This document shows positions 38,101 to 49,410 of a stretch of DNA of 64,000 bases, one piece after another. This DNA comes from Aquatica leii (Eukaryota > Arthropoda > Insecta > Coleoptera > Lampyridae). Each line of letters opens with the position of its first letter. Positions within the stretch are counted from its first letter, which is position 1. Where the stretch lies: the NCBI GenBank assembly GCA_035610365.1, contig CM069437.1, positions 60,226,093 to 60,290,092 of the forward strand, given 5' to 3'. The position numbers and the translations under genes were made by a program. A model generated the notes under the pieces. The model searched no databases, had not been told where the DNA came from, and was given only the letters and a program-made list of their open reading frames with translations.

Positions 38101-38760
38101 TTTAGTTAGCATTGCCTTCGCTTGTTTGTTGATTGTAACCCATCTTTTTGATAGATGGTTTAGTCCAAAACATCTACACGTTATTTAGTTAAATTTATCT
38201 TTAGACATTGTATCACAAAAAAATTAAGCGCCTATGTTTTGTTCCACAAGTAATCTACTGGAACCTATTTAGCACCATACCTACGGAATTACCAACAAGA
38301 TATAAACGCGTCTAATTCTTCTAGAGAAGTTGTCCATGGATTGTCACCCAATTGTATACTTGCTTTAACTTTAGTATCGTTTCTTATATAGCATAAAATT
38401 AATATTAATAAGTCTTTTAGATTGTGTCCAAGTATTGTCAACGTTTTGTTTAGCATATCTGGTTAACCCAGCTTCTTCTTTAAGTATGTTATGACCGGAT
38501 ATACAGCTACAACCGTTACTGAAATCATACAAAATTTTCCATTTAGTACCGTCAGCTACATCATATTCTACACTAGAGTTTGATATTTCTAGAAAATTGG
38601 AGAAATGCTCATCTTCTTCATCATTACCACTGGTGCTCAACAATGGATCTTTTAAAACGAATGATGTACTCTTCTCTGACACCATTATCACTACGATTAT
38701 CACCGTCGGAATCGTACAAAGATAAATTATCAATTTCATATTGAAGTTTAACTTCAGCAA
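38100..38760 (-). pseudogene. piggyBac-type transposase relic, N-terminal part
   Basis: The minus-strand frame 38760-38371 opens with an acidic, low-complexity N-terminal segment. It then reads DGTKWKILYDFSNG, SGHNILKEEAGLTRYAKQNV and TQSKRLIN, the pattern that begins the DDE_Tnp_1_7 (piggyBac) domain: G-x-x-W, then N-I-x-x-E-x-x-G, then A-x-x-x-V. After a stop the homology continues in other frames: PWTTSLEELDAFI near 38340-38300 and FFCDTMSKDKFN near 38235-38200 (normally F-x-x-x-MSRDRF). The catalytic Asp region is beyond the preserved part. piggyBac transposases cut and paste at TTAA sites; this copy is dead. A domesticated gene is unlikely given the stops. Confidence 0.75.
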
Positions 38761-38779
38761 GATATTTCAATATCTTAAA

Positions 38780-39002
38780 CGTTTTGATGTCATATGCACG
38801 AATATTTATACTTACTAATTTTTCAAAACTTTATTATTTTATTTTATTATTATTTGAAATTATTTTAGTTACTTGGAATGTTAGTTAGTAATTAATATAA
38901 ATGCTATTCTAAATAATAGCACCGATCATGTTAGCAATAATAAATCTGACATAAATGGCAGATGACATAAGAACCTATGTTATGTTAAAGTTGTTTTTGT
39001 GT
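38780..39002. other. A+T-rich spacer
   Basis: Nothing recognised. Confidence 0.4.
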
Positions 39003-40140
39003 GATTTTGGTACCGTATAAGTTTTGTCCTAAAACGCCCACTTTTCGCTACATCGAGAGTGATAGGTGTCAGTTGGAGTTTTTTGACAAATTAAATTATT
39101 TAGGGGTGAAACCCCTTTTTTCGTTGCCTGTAGTACGGTAATCATCTAACGTACACGCCCGGCGATATTTACGCGCATCCACATTATGAATGTAGTACTT
39201 TTGCTGCTTATGTGAAACTCTTTCTGGGGTAAGTATTAATTCAATTTTTGTGATTTAACCAAACCAAAATATCAATATTAATGTAAGGGAAACTTGGCGC
39301 ATCTTTTTTTCTCATAGATTCTCATTCTCATAGAACCACAGGAAACTTATTTGTGAAAACGCCATATCTATGTCATTGTTTATTTCAGCCAATTTTAGGA
39401 AATAAATTGTAAGCATTGTATTTTCTATACGACTGTACGTACATATCAGGTTGTTGTCACAATTCTTACGAGAAAATCAGGTTCTTTGAGTTGGATCGAC
39501 AAGAATAAATTGTTACGCTGGTCTTCTTGTAACAAAACAAAGCAACGGCTAGCACAGCTTCTTCGGAGAAAGATCGCAAACTATGTATGTTATGCGAAAT
39601 TATAACGTAAATCTAAAAAAAGGCGCCAAGACGATGAAAGATTAAGTTAGAGAGATACCGTCTAACTCTACCCGAAGCTGGAAAAGATTAAATAACACCA
39701 CAGAAGTAACAACACAGAATATATATATTTATTTTATCACAGAAGATGAATAAAGTATATAAATGTAAGTTTTCGCCAATATTTATACGTGGGTCGAATG
39801 AATTATAAGTTGCGTCGAATAGTGAGCAACACACCGTACAGCAAGCTGACCCTGTATGTCTAAACTTTTACATAAACATAACGTCTGAATTTATATTTGC
39901 AAATCTTAAAATTGTAAACAAACAAACAATTTAAGCCTTTGAGACTCAAAGCGCACTTGTGTGTTGTCATTTGCTCTCTTCTAGCCTTAGATAGATTTAA
40001 ACGGTGTTTTTCATTCTAGTTTGTTTTGGTGCCTTTTAATCTTACGTTATAATTAACACGTATAGACTTGCGATCCGCCTGCCAATTCAAGTGAGTTAAT
40101 CGCCAGCAATTAGGTTACAAGGAATTTTTTTTAACAACTT
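39003..40140 (+). repeat. Family A LTR copy with an oppositely oriented middle
   Basis: 39003-39260 matches the family A LTR start (accgtataagttttgtcc, acgcccacttttcgctacatcgagagt, tagtacggtaatcatc, ctggggtaag). 39980-40140 matches its end (aaacggtgtttttcattctag, taatcttacgttataatt, gcgatccgc). Between them, about 39480-39965 matches the family in the opposite direction (ggcgcc-aagacg and tatatttattttatcacag, as at 47570-47900). No internal region follows, so this is a solo or nested remnant. Confidence 0.6.
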
Positions 40141-41298
40141 ATGATTAACATTAGTGACACTATATACACTCTAATCTAAATAATAAAATTCTACAAAAAC
40201 GCTACAATTGTAAATGCAATGTAATAAAACAACTTTGTTGTTAAAGTGTCAATATAAATACATCAAATTTGTTTAAGTTTATTGTATTCAAGTAATGCTT
40301 TCTAGTCGTATAGAAAGCACGATCTGTTACTTTGTTACAATAAAGGCATTACACTCTTAGTTTCTCACGCTCGCGTACGCTCGCACCTACTACTTTATTT
40401 TCTATTTGTATTGAATTTATATTCTAACATTGTTACGAAAGATACTGTTCTATTACAAAATTTCTTTAGAAAAATTAGTTTACTTTTACTAGTCGTCGAA
40501 GAGATACGTACATCAAATCGGACAAACGCACGAAAAATTTGCATATAAACAAAATGTAATGTTTTTTACCACAGAAACAAAACTAATATCGTTAAAATTT
40601 GAATTTGAGCAAAACTAATTAATAAGATAATCATATTAAAAATAGTTCATAATATTTTGATTACACTTTAATAACATACTTTTGTTATGTTAGTTTTTTT
40701 CTCATCTGAAAACACATTTATTAAAACATCTACATGTTTTATTATTAAAATAAAACGCATTTTTATGTTTAAGGTAACGTTTCTGGATAAAACTACTGAT
40801 GCAAAATATGTCTACATTTTTTGATAGCAATAAAATGTTTATTAAAAAAACATTTTACATATAAGAATGTATCTATGTAAATTCTATAATAATATCCTAC
40901 AAAAAAATTTTATGTACTGAATTTAATCATTTATTATATAACTTATATAATCTGTTTTATTGGACTCATGATATCATGGTAATTTAGTATGGTTTTAGTC
41001 TTAATTTAATAACTAAATGCTTTATTGCTACAACTAAATACCGTTTTTGCATATTTTTTTAAAATTAGAACGCGTTTTGTCAATTAAATTTTAACTTAAT
41101 TATTACTTTAAAACAATGTTTGCTAACTGTAACTATTTTTGTTTTATGTGTGTAACTCGAACCATACAATTTTGTACAAAATTACATTGAAAAATTTGAA
41201 TATACTGCATTTTTTATAAATAAAATTTTTGTAGCATGAGTAAAAAATGTTTAAAAAATTTGTTACGTGTTATTTTTAGAAACTAATAATATGCACTT
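40141..41298. other. A+T-rich stretch, nothing recognised
   Basis: No open frame or repeat could be assigned. Confidence 0.4.
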
Positions 41299-41698
41299 CT
41301 TTATTTTTACTAAATGCAATATGCAGTATTTTGAAAAAAAAATAGATACCGATGTATCCGCCAAAGCAGTAAAATTTTATTTATTTAGAATTTTGCTATA
41401 ATATATTTGAATGTTTTATAGTACAGTTGCGTTTTTTAGTTTAGTTGATGTAACGTTTTTTTTGTTTGTTGCGGTGTAATTCACTATAAAGCGAAGCGCA
41501 CACGCTTTATAGTGAATTACACCGCAACAAACAAAAAAAAAACCGTACATCAAGTAAAATAAAAAACGCAACTGTACTATAAGACATTCAAGTATATTAT
41601 AGCAAAGTTTAAAATAAATAAAAACTTACTGCTTTGACGGATACATCAGTATCTATTTTTTTTAGAACATTGCATATTGCATTTGGTAAAAATAAATA
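41299..41698. repeat. Long inverted repeat (~195-bp arms, 9-bp loop)
   Basis: The left arm (about 41299-41493) is complementary to the right arm (41503-41698) over nearly its whole length. The innermost part (tgttgcggtgtaattcacta and taaagcg) is perfect, and scattered mismatches appear outward (for example ccgatgtatcc against ggatacatcagt). It resembles a foldback or MITE-type DNA element. A transcript across it would form a long hairpin. Confidence 0.85.
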
Positions 41699-41785
41699 AA
41701 AATTTTCTATTTTTATAGGTTAGGCATTTGAAATTAACACATATTGTGGTTTTTAATAATGAAACTGCAATATATAACAGAAATG

Positions 41786-41890
41786 TAATAGCGAAGGCTT
41801 CCACGGCCGGAGTCTATACTAAGATAAGAATGTTTTCCGGGTTTGGACTCTATCATAGTTGTAACCGAAGTTGCTAACGTTTTGCTCACT
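41786..41890. repeat. Dispersed repeat core shared with the palindrome at 48600
   Basis: gtaatagcgaaggcttccac, ggccgg-gtctatact, tccgggtttggac and tatcatagttg-aaccgaag are shared with 48600-48686 over about 85 bp. Here it is not followed by an inverted copy. The minus-strand open frame at 41734-41940 is a translation of this repeat, not a supported gene. Confidence 0.7.
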
Positions 41891-41938
41891 TTCGTAAGGG
41901 GTTTCATTAGGGCGTGAGATAAATCCAAAAACTCAAAC

Positions 41939-42115
41939 AAGCAACCGAAACCTAACTAAGAATCAACTTCTGAACCAAGCCAGATTCTAACCTCTGAAAA
42001 GGTAAGAAAGAAAACGGTAAACTTGAAAAAGCAAACGAAAATCTAACAAAGAACCACTACAGAGTTAGGTAATCAACTCGTGAACCAAGCCAGATTCTAA
42101 ACTCCATAGAAGTCT
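41939..42115. repeat. Imperfect tandem duplication, ~92-bp unit
   Basis: Two units share aagca-ccgaaa-cctaac-aagaa, then gaaccaagccagattctaa and ctc. The second unit starts near 42031. Confidence 0.6.
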
Positions 42116-42429
42116 TAGTACATAACAGAAATGTTTGCATCAAACAGCTTATTCCCTAAGTATTTAATAGAGTTGTCTTGTTTTTCTAGTGCTTTCATAA
42201 CGCGTTTAATCGATCTCAATTTAATGTGCAGACAAAGTAAAATAACCAAATTAAAATCTAACGGCTTAAATTTTATATTTTTCAGGAACAGTATTGGTCC
42301 GTGGGTGTTATTATTTTATTAAACTGCTCGGCTTTCTCACAAATTTGCCAAAAATGATTTGAACATTGAAGGAGATTTAATATAGTTGACTTTCTGTCAT
42401 GCGTTTTTTTTGTGTTTGTAGAATTAGGC

Positions 42430-45120
42430 AATAGAAGTGATGGTTTCTAGCTACCATTATAAAGTAAAACGGCTGCTTTCTATTTCCAAAAATCTTTATT
42501 TACCCAATTTCCATCATTTACACTTTTTTCTGTCATTATTAGTTTTATGTAGCTTTCCCATTCTAAAGCTGAGCTACCTCTTCTTCTTCTACAAAAAAGT
42601 TCCGTTCGGTAACTTTCTTTGGCCAGCGTTATTCTGGCATTTTTTTAACGCGTCCATACCGTTGTAGTGCTCGGTTGTTCAATGTTTTTGTAATAAAATA
42701 TTTGATTGCCATCCTTCTTTAAATTTCTTAAGTTTTTATTTTGTCTTGTTTAGTCTTTTTCAAGAATTATGTTTGTAGCCATTTTTCTACACTATGTTTT
42801 CAACAATACTACCAAAGACATATAGTTTTGTTTTATTATTTTCATTCCATAATATTCCATGTAAACATTCTGTGGCCATTTTGCCCTTTACAATTCTGAA
42901 CAAGATGTCGTTTCTACATGTACCTCTAGAACTAATATTGGTACCTAAATATTTGAAGTTTTTACAATTTTTAACTTTCTGGCCACTGATGTATAAATTA
43001 TTTGCGTCACTTCCAATACACATATATTCCGTTTTTTGATGAGTTATTGTCAAACCCTATTTTTTAAACTTTCCTTTTAATTTTTGAAGCATATACTGCA
43101 CAGAGTAAAAGGTGTAGAGTAGTGTTCCCTATTTGTAAAAACATTCTTTGTATCATCTTACTAAAACTTCTTCTGGATATAAGTGTAAGAGAAGACAAGA
43201 TAAGCTACATCCTTGATTTAAGCCTTTTGTTCTTGCTATTCCTTTGATGATCCTCTCTCCTTCTTATCTATATTCTAAATGTGTGGTTTGTATATGATTT
43301 CTTTATTATATTTATTTATTTTTTTCTTATCTTTACTTTTCGCATAGCTTGCTACAATATAGTCCTTGATATGCTGTTGTAGACCATTTCAAGATCTATA
43401 AAACCTAAGTGTGTATTTTTCTGTTTTTCTTATTCTCTTAAATTACTTGTCTTATCGTACGTGTGTATATCTATTTTTCTTAAACTCAATTTGTTCCTTG
43501 CTAATGTGTTTACCTTCTTCTATTTTATTTTTTATTAAACTAGAGAACAGCCAAGATATGGATAGGATTACGCTTATGCTTGAGCATTGTTGTTTATGTT
43601 ATTTTTTAAACATATAGCTAATATATGATTTCTTCTATTCTTGGAGTATTTCATTTCTTTTTCCCATTTTGTTAAATATTTTCGTTAAATATTATATAAA
43701 TTTATCTACCCCATATTTAAGCAGTCCTTTTTTTATGTTTTCTAAGCCGGGAACTTTATTTTATTTTTTTTTACATGTATTTTGTACTTCCTTGGTAGTA
43801 ATTTCCGGTTCTCCCATGGTATTGACAATTTCTTTGTCATTTAAGTATTCGATTATATATTGTTGTAGGAGTTTGGAGTAGTGTTCTATCCATATTTTTG
43901 ACAATATATTGTCTATATTGTTCTTTTTGTGTTTTTACTATTTTTTATTTTCTTTATTGTAATCCATGCTGAAGATTTTCTGTGGTATGCTATTGTGTTA
44001 TTTATATCGCTGCATAATATGTTCTAGTGTTCATTTTTTTACATTTTACTCTATATTTTACTTCTTTTTTAAGACGTGCATATTCTTGTCTTGATTGGGG
44101 TCTTTGGGTAAATAACCATCTCATATATGCGTTGCTTTTTTTTAATTAATTTTTTAAAATCCTCAAATAATTGTTTTAAGTATTCAAGTATCTTCTTTGC
44201 ATATCTTCCATTTGTAGTGCCTCTGCCGCTGCTTTTATAATAACTTTTTTTAGATGTTTATACATTTTGTCCGGTAATTTGTCTATGTTGATGTCTGGTT
44301 TGATTTCTATCTTATTTTGGTATAGGCATTTAATGTTAAACTGCTTAAGTAGATAGTGTATATATCAGATGGCTTATTACTATATGATGATTCCTGTCAC
44401 ATTCTGCTTGTTGATATACTCGAACGTCTTTTACTTAAAAATGTCTTCCTTTTTTACAATCACTTCAATTATTGATTTAAGATTTTTCGTACGATCAATC
44501 CACGTATATTTGAAAATGTCGGAGAAATGTGTTTTTTATAATATATTTATTTTCTTTACAAAAGTTTATCAATCTATTTTCGTTCTTATGTTTTACGTTC
44601 TCTCCAAACCTTTCTACTGTGGTTTTTTCTTCTTTTCCAACACGACTGCTATAGGTCTTCTATAATGATAATTTTTTTTAAGTAGGTATATTTTTTAGTA
44701 TGTCAGAGAATTTGTCAAAAAATCATCTTTTTTATCTCTATTTGTATTATCATTTATTGCATATAAGCCAAGATTACGGTTGTTCGAAAAAAAGATATAC
44801 ATTTTATCCATTTTCTTCTAATTAAAATTGATACACCGCCTTTTGATCGTTAAAGTTTAGCTATTCCACTCCATATGTGGTAATTATACCTGAAATTTCC
44901 TCTTTTTCCTTTCTTGGTCTTCGTTAATATAACTATATCTGTTTTTAATTTTTCTATCACTGCAAATCACTTCTCTTTGTTTGGTTTTGCCTTGGATATT
45001 CTATGTTCTGATGGAGATTGTTTTTCTCTTTTTTTATATTTGCATTTTCTTATACTGATTTTTTGTCTCCTTCATTAGAATCCGTAGAGTTGACTACTTT
45101 TGTAGTATGAGATTTTGAGC
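42430..45120 (-). pseudogene. Degenerate LINE of an RTE/R4-like type
   Basis: Minus-strand blocks in order are a post-endonuclease segment (KLPDKMYKHLKKVIIKAAAEAL near 44290-44210), an AYMRWLFTQRPQSRQEYARLK segment near 44130, and a pre-palm segment. Palm motif A reads IDLEMVYNSI at about 43399-43370. A HQKTEYMCIGSDANNLYISG and FKYLGTNISSRGTCRNDI segment (43053-42787) then matches the thumb (FKYLG-x-x-I), and a C-terminal R-YGRVKKM...RWPKKV block follows near 42660-42610. The ADD motif is not intact. Many stops. It differs in type from the LINE at 22040-27140. The wording of the thumb and C-terminal blocks fits LINEs with L-YG-x-E-T-W and GH-x-x-R-M segments. Confidence 0.7.
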
Positions 45121-45129
45121 TTACTGCTT

Positions 45130-45769
45130 AATTTAGATGGTTCAGAGTTTTTTTATGTGTGATGAGTTGTTGGTATCTACGCCACAACCCTCCTCTTACG
45201 CAATCTACTTATTTACTGCCGCTATTCTGCAAGGTTATATTTAATCCTTATTTCATACAAAAGTTTATTTACGTCAGCGCAGTAATAGAAATTTTTTTAA
45301 CTTTAAAAAAATTTTTTATGGCGTTTCTACAATACAAAAATTCTTGCAGTGGAATGTAAATGACTCTTTTAATCGAGATTCCAAAATTTATGATTTTTTT
45401 TTATTAATCCAAATCAAATGAATAACGATGTTGTATTTTGCCAAAAAATGTTTGAATTTTTTTAATTTAAATTTTTATGCACTAAATAATTTAGAATCAA
45501 TAATATTTAGGAAGGGCAACGCTGTAAAAAATAATTTAATTATGTCAATGACGTTTTAGTAACCTAAATGTGCTAAGAACGTATTTATTTTAAGGTACTA
45601 AATTTCCAAAAATGGCAAAGAAAGTAGTGTTTTTAATTCCATCGTTAAACAGATATTCTGATAAATAAGATTAAATGATTTTATTTTTTTATGTTTAATT
45701 AAATTTTGTTAATGTAAAATTAAAAACATTTTTAATTGTAAAAACGTATTAGAACTAATAGTAAGTTAC
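45130..45769. other. A+T-rich stretch, nothing recognised
   Basis: No supported feature. Confidence 0.4.
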
Positions 45770-45960
45770 GTAGTGTTCAACACTTTGGAGAGTGAGTCGT
45801 AGGTAGTACTCGATGTGTTAATTATAAAATATTTAGAAAAATCGCCAAAACGTGGAAATAACCATCAAAGATCCCGTTTACATCTGTTAAACACTAAGAG
45901 TAAACAAATCGAACAACACAAGTACAATCACGAGTATATTTTTATTAGAATGGCAATTAT
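45770..45960 (-). repeat. Family A-like LTR fragment, minus strand
   Basis: The reverse complement gives tggcgatttttctaaatatt, taattaacacatcgagtact and ctctccaaagtgtt, shared with 35180-35345. The stretch caacacaagtacaatcacgag followed by tatatttttatta is shared with 47670-47705. Confidence 0.5.
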
Positions 45961-46380
45961 AAAATAGAATAAAATTAACAACAGTAATTAACCTTTAAAT
46001 GACTAGACTTTATTTCATAACATAAAGAACTATGTGGGGTTATATTTGACCCCAACACTTTTTTATGTAATATAATGACTAGAACTGTATGGATCCGTTT
46101 ATATTATTGTTATTGTATCGATGTAGTTTGTAAATACAGTATTATATCAATAATTGCTTTTGATGTACAAAATATCACTTGAATACTCGCGGCGAACTGA
46201 CGGAAAAAATGTCAACGCAACCTCTTTGCGATTTTTTCTCATGATCTCAGTGAGTGTCTTAGATTTTGTTGACAAACGCAAACATAAAAAAATTATTTGT
46301 AGTAACGCAATAACCGCAAGCTGGACTAGCTAGTCCATTGACTAAATCCAGGACTACTCGTTTTTCTAGAAAATAAGTCA
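45961..46380. other. A+T-rich spacer
   Basis: Nothing assigned. A small hairpin (tggggttatatttgacccca) is at about 46033-46053. Confidence 0.35.
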
Positions 46381-46389
46381 AATTTATAT

Positions 46390-46910
46390 CTTGATGCTAA
46401 ACAATTTATTACATTTATATACTTTGTTTTTTTTTCTTGTTCATTATTTATGGGAAGTTTTTCAAAACTTGCGTACATTTCTGTGTTCAAATTACGTTGG
46501 TGCCTTTATTTTTCTCATCAACAATAATTTTAAAAATCTCTTCCGAAATAAAAAGTTTCTGTTACTGTACTTTGTCAGGGCAGGTAAAGTTTTTAATGTT
46601 TCTAAAATGCCGTCTTCTATGGTGAGGTTTATTTTTTTGCCATGAAGTTCCTTCCTTGCCTACCTAAAGAATGTTCAGAAGGATATTGAGTTTCAGGTTC
46701 TAAAACACTATCTTGACTGTTATTATCTTTGTCATCGTCAGGTTTAACTTTTTCAAGCAATTTATCCGCTGTTTTAGACATTACTTCAGCTTCCCTTACT
46801 TTGATATTGTCAATATTTTGTGCAAATTCTTTTAATTTACGTTTTTGCGTGCTATTATAGCTTTGCAGAGTAGCACTACAAATATGTGAGTATAACAGAC
46901 ATGAATAAAG
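46390..46910 (-). pseudogene. Unidentified coding-like segment with one frame break
   Basis: The minus strand is open from 46910 to a stop at 46629 (93 codons). It reads SATLQSYNSTQKRKLKEFAQ and then a strongly acidic stretch (KPDDDKDNNSQDSVLEPE). At a run of seven A the frame breaks, and a neighbouring frame continues open for about 50 codons (IEDGILETLKTLPALTKYSN then FRKRFLKLLL). The non-random composition and continuation across a homopolymer suggest a decayed exon or transposon ORF. A basic-acidic-helical order loosely recalls proteins with a C-terminal BESS-like helix, but I cannot identify it. Confidence 0.3.
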
Positions 46911-46949
46911 TCAGCTAAAAAAAGAATCAGCTAGAAATAGTAATTATTA

Positions 46950-47555
46950 CTAAAACTAAAAGAACAAAATGTAACAGAGGGTCAGAAATGATTCTTCATA
47001 TTCATCCGAGGGTTAAAAAGTATGAGACAACAAATTATTCATAAGACGATAAATAAACTCAGTAACAGCAGATTCTTATGAGTAAGCTACACTTCATACT
47101 CGTAGGTACATGTCTTAATAGTATTACAATATGAGAATATAATTTAATAAGCAAACAAAAAATTTAAAAAAATTGAACAGATGCGAATCTAGTGATTACG
47201 CTTTCAGAAACACAGCGCATCGCTGATAACTTTAAATAATCACACAAGCAAATCTGCATGAATTAATCGTGACAACATATGTATCTAAGTCGCTCGTATC
47301 TACGTTCGACACCAACAAAAATTATAAGATAAAAAAAATTGCTTAGAATTTTTCTGACATGCAATTAGCTAATGACATATCCAAACATTACAAGTAATGT
47401 TGCGTAAAGTTCATTCAATGATTATGCTAAACAGAATGCACCAAGCTTTCAACTAACTTGTTTACTAATAACATCGCAGGTGTGCCACAAAATTTTTGAT
47501 ATCTATTTGTTTAAAGAATTATCTTGCAGGAACTAACATAGTTTGATTTGGTGAT
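46950..47555. other. A+T-rich stretch, nothing recognised
   Basis: No supported feature. Confidence 0.35.
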
Positions 47556-47559
47556 AAGG

Positions 47560-48030
47560 TCGTAAGTTTTTTGGTGCTAAATTAAGTTAAAAAGACGCCA
47601 AAACAATGGAAGATTAAGATGACAAATACTGTTTAAACCTGTTCAAAGCTGAAAGATAACAAATGACAAAAACACAAGTTGTAGCAACGAGTATATTTAT
47701 TTTATTATAGCAAGAGGGATTAGAAAAAAGAAACAAAGTGACTTTACATAAATGCGATAAACGCTAGAACGTAGGTTGATAACACAGACAATAACGGTTG
47801 AAACAAGTTTTCTTTGGTTGGGCAACACGTCGTACAAGAAATTAAATTTGTTGGTCTAACTTTTACATTTCAACAGCAAATAGATTTACATTTGTAAAGT
47901 AACACGAATATACAAATGTCGATAATTTAGAGAACTAAAAAAAAAACTAGTAAAATATTACACACACAAAATTTTTATGGTTAATTGTGACAACAACTTG
48001 ATAGGTACAGTCGTACGTGCAAACGACTAA
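47560..48030 (-). repeat. Family A LTR middle and U5 fragment, minus strand
   Basis: It shares gacgccaaaacaatggaag, the aacgagtatatttattttat block, the caacac-tcgtacaag block and gtgacaacaacttgataggtac with 39430-39965. The last word appears in the opposite direction at 39431-39460. It extends the old LTR family beyond what the 17240 copy shows. Confidence 0.55.
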
Positions 48031-48599
48031 AAAAGTTCACACAACATACAAAAAAAGGAAAAGAAAGAGAAAAGAAAATATATCACAATTAAACGAATGC
48101 ATACCAATTATTGTCCCAAATCTGAAAATTTACTTCAAGACTTTAATGTCGATAAGAGAAATAGAAAACTTGAGAAAAAAAACTAAATCCAGAAGCAAAA
48201 AAGAAAACTATATATATATGACGTACCAATCCAAAAAGGCGGTTTAAGCAGATATAAATATATACAGACGGAAGAGTAGTCTGCTCTAAAGTAAGATAGA
48301 GAAAAAATAAATTTAAAAAAATTTATCAGAAACTAACCAAGGAAAATAATATCGGTGATAATAAAAGTGACACCAAAAGGCTTCCAACGTACTTCTAACA
48401 CTGCGTTGCTCACACATTTAGATGGAAGGTGGTAATTATGGGTTTGTTGTTTGGTCCGATGCAATACCTAATTTCCACACGCAAGAGTCAGTTAAAGAAA
48501 TACATACACGTTTACATAAAAGACATTTTACAATACACCAACGTGAGAAACAACGAGAAAAAACAAAAACTTTGGAAATCAGACTTAAATATTACTAAT
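48031..48599. other. A-rich stretch, nothing recognised
   Basis: Lys-rich open frames (48017-48247 and 48429-48734) show no conserved motif. The second runs into the foldback and is not supported as a gene. Confidence 0.35.
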
Positions 48600-48743
48600 G
48601 TAATAGCGAAGGCTTCCACGGCCGGAATCTATACTAACATTAGAAAGTCTTCCGGGTTTGGACCGTGTCATAGTTGCAACCGAAGCAGCTTCGGTTGCAA
48701 CTATGACACGGTCCAAACCCGGAAGACTTTCTAATGTTAGTAT
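48600..48743. repeat. Foldback with a perfect palindrome, 56-bp arms
   Basis: 48631-48686 and 48688-48743 are perfect reverse complements around a single A at 48687. The palindrome is preceded by gtaatagcgaaggcttccac and ggccgg, which is also present at 41786. The left arm is thus part of a dispersed repeat, and the right arm is an inverted copy of its last 56 bp. No mismatch in 56 pairs implies recent formation or gene conversion. Confidence 0.95.
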
Positions 48744-48782
48744 TTAAATATTACTGATCGGTAGTAGACCAAATAATCCTAG

Positions 48783-48890
48783 AAATTGAAGAAAAATTTG
48801 GAAGAAATGAATGCTAAAGAACGAACAAGACGTACAAGTTTCTCAGCTTTAAAACTAAAGTGCACACCAGTATTAGACTCAGGAGTAGTT
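48783..48890 (+). pseudogene. Open frame split by the gypsy insertion, left part
   Basis: The frame is open from 48783, with an ATG at 48807, to the insertion point at 48890. Skipping the element and one copy of the agtt duplication, the same frame continues at 58139 to a TAA at 58214-58216. From the ATG this gives 53 codons (28 plus 25). It starts MNAKERTRRTSFSALKL and continues after the insertion with TEEEIDKILRKPEAAG. It is hydrophilic then ends in a short hydrophobic run. I recognise no family. The frame is longer than most nearby, but its reality as a gene is unproven. Confidence 0.3.
48887..48890. other. 4-bp target-site duplication, left copy
   Basis: agtt immediately precedes the 5' LTR and is repeated immediately after the 3' LTR (58135-58138). 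A 4-bp duplication fits Ty3/gypsy integrases. Confidence 0.85.
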
Positions 48891-49400
48891 TGTAACCATC
48901 GTTTAGAATCGATTGGTTGATTGAGTAATGTTTGATAACGGACACAGTATTTGGATTGACGATTTTCATTTAATGTATTTTGAATTTGGTTTAATGTGAA
49001 TTTTAGATTGAGTTTAATAAGTTATTTTACGATTTTAAATTCGAAGTTACAATGTAATTGTTGATAAAGTTTTGTATTTTGTTACGCGGTAAACCATCTG
49101 ATTTCGCGATTTTGCTTATTGAATGTTTCACTTGGATTGTTGAAAAATTCCAGTTGTGATTTATGTTTTCCTTCTGAGATATAATCGTAATTAAATCTAT
49201 TTTCACCGTTTGTTTATTTTAAGTTGGTTTATGAGTTCTTTGTTCGAGTACATTCGTACTTGAATTTCTTTATGTCAAACGTTTAGATTACGTGGAAAAA
49301 TTAAGTCGTTATCTTAATTTATTAGGCAGTTTAAATTCTTGTAATATAATATCTTGTCAAATTGACAGTTTCACGTACAAGCGAAACGCTGTGTCCTAAT

Positions 49401-49410
49401 TATATAAATA
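49401..49410 (+). promoter_or_regulatory. Probable TATA box of the 5' LTR
   Basis: tatataaata is the best TATA match in the LTR and would place transcription start near 49430. This is a positional inference; there is no direct evidence of the start. Confidence 0.5.

Noticed and set aside
42437..44665. Plus-strand hydrophobic open frames
   Set aside because: Antisense of the second minus-strand LINE; the apparent membrane segments come from reversed Lys/Glu-rich codons.
46895..46935. T-rich tract and AG as a splice acceptor before the open frame at 46910 (-)
   Set aside because: The frame that follows the AG contains a TGA in the phase of the open frame, so it does not support an exon start there.
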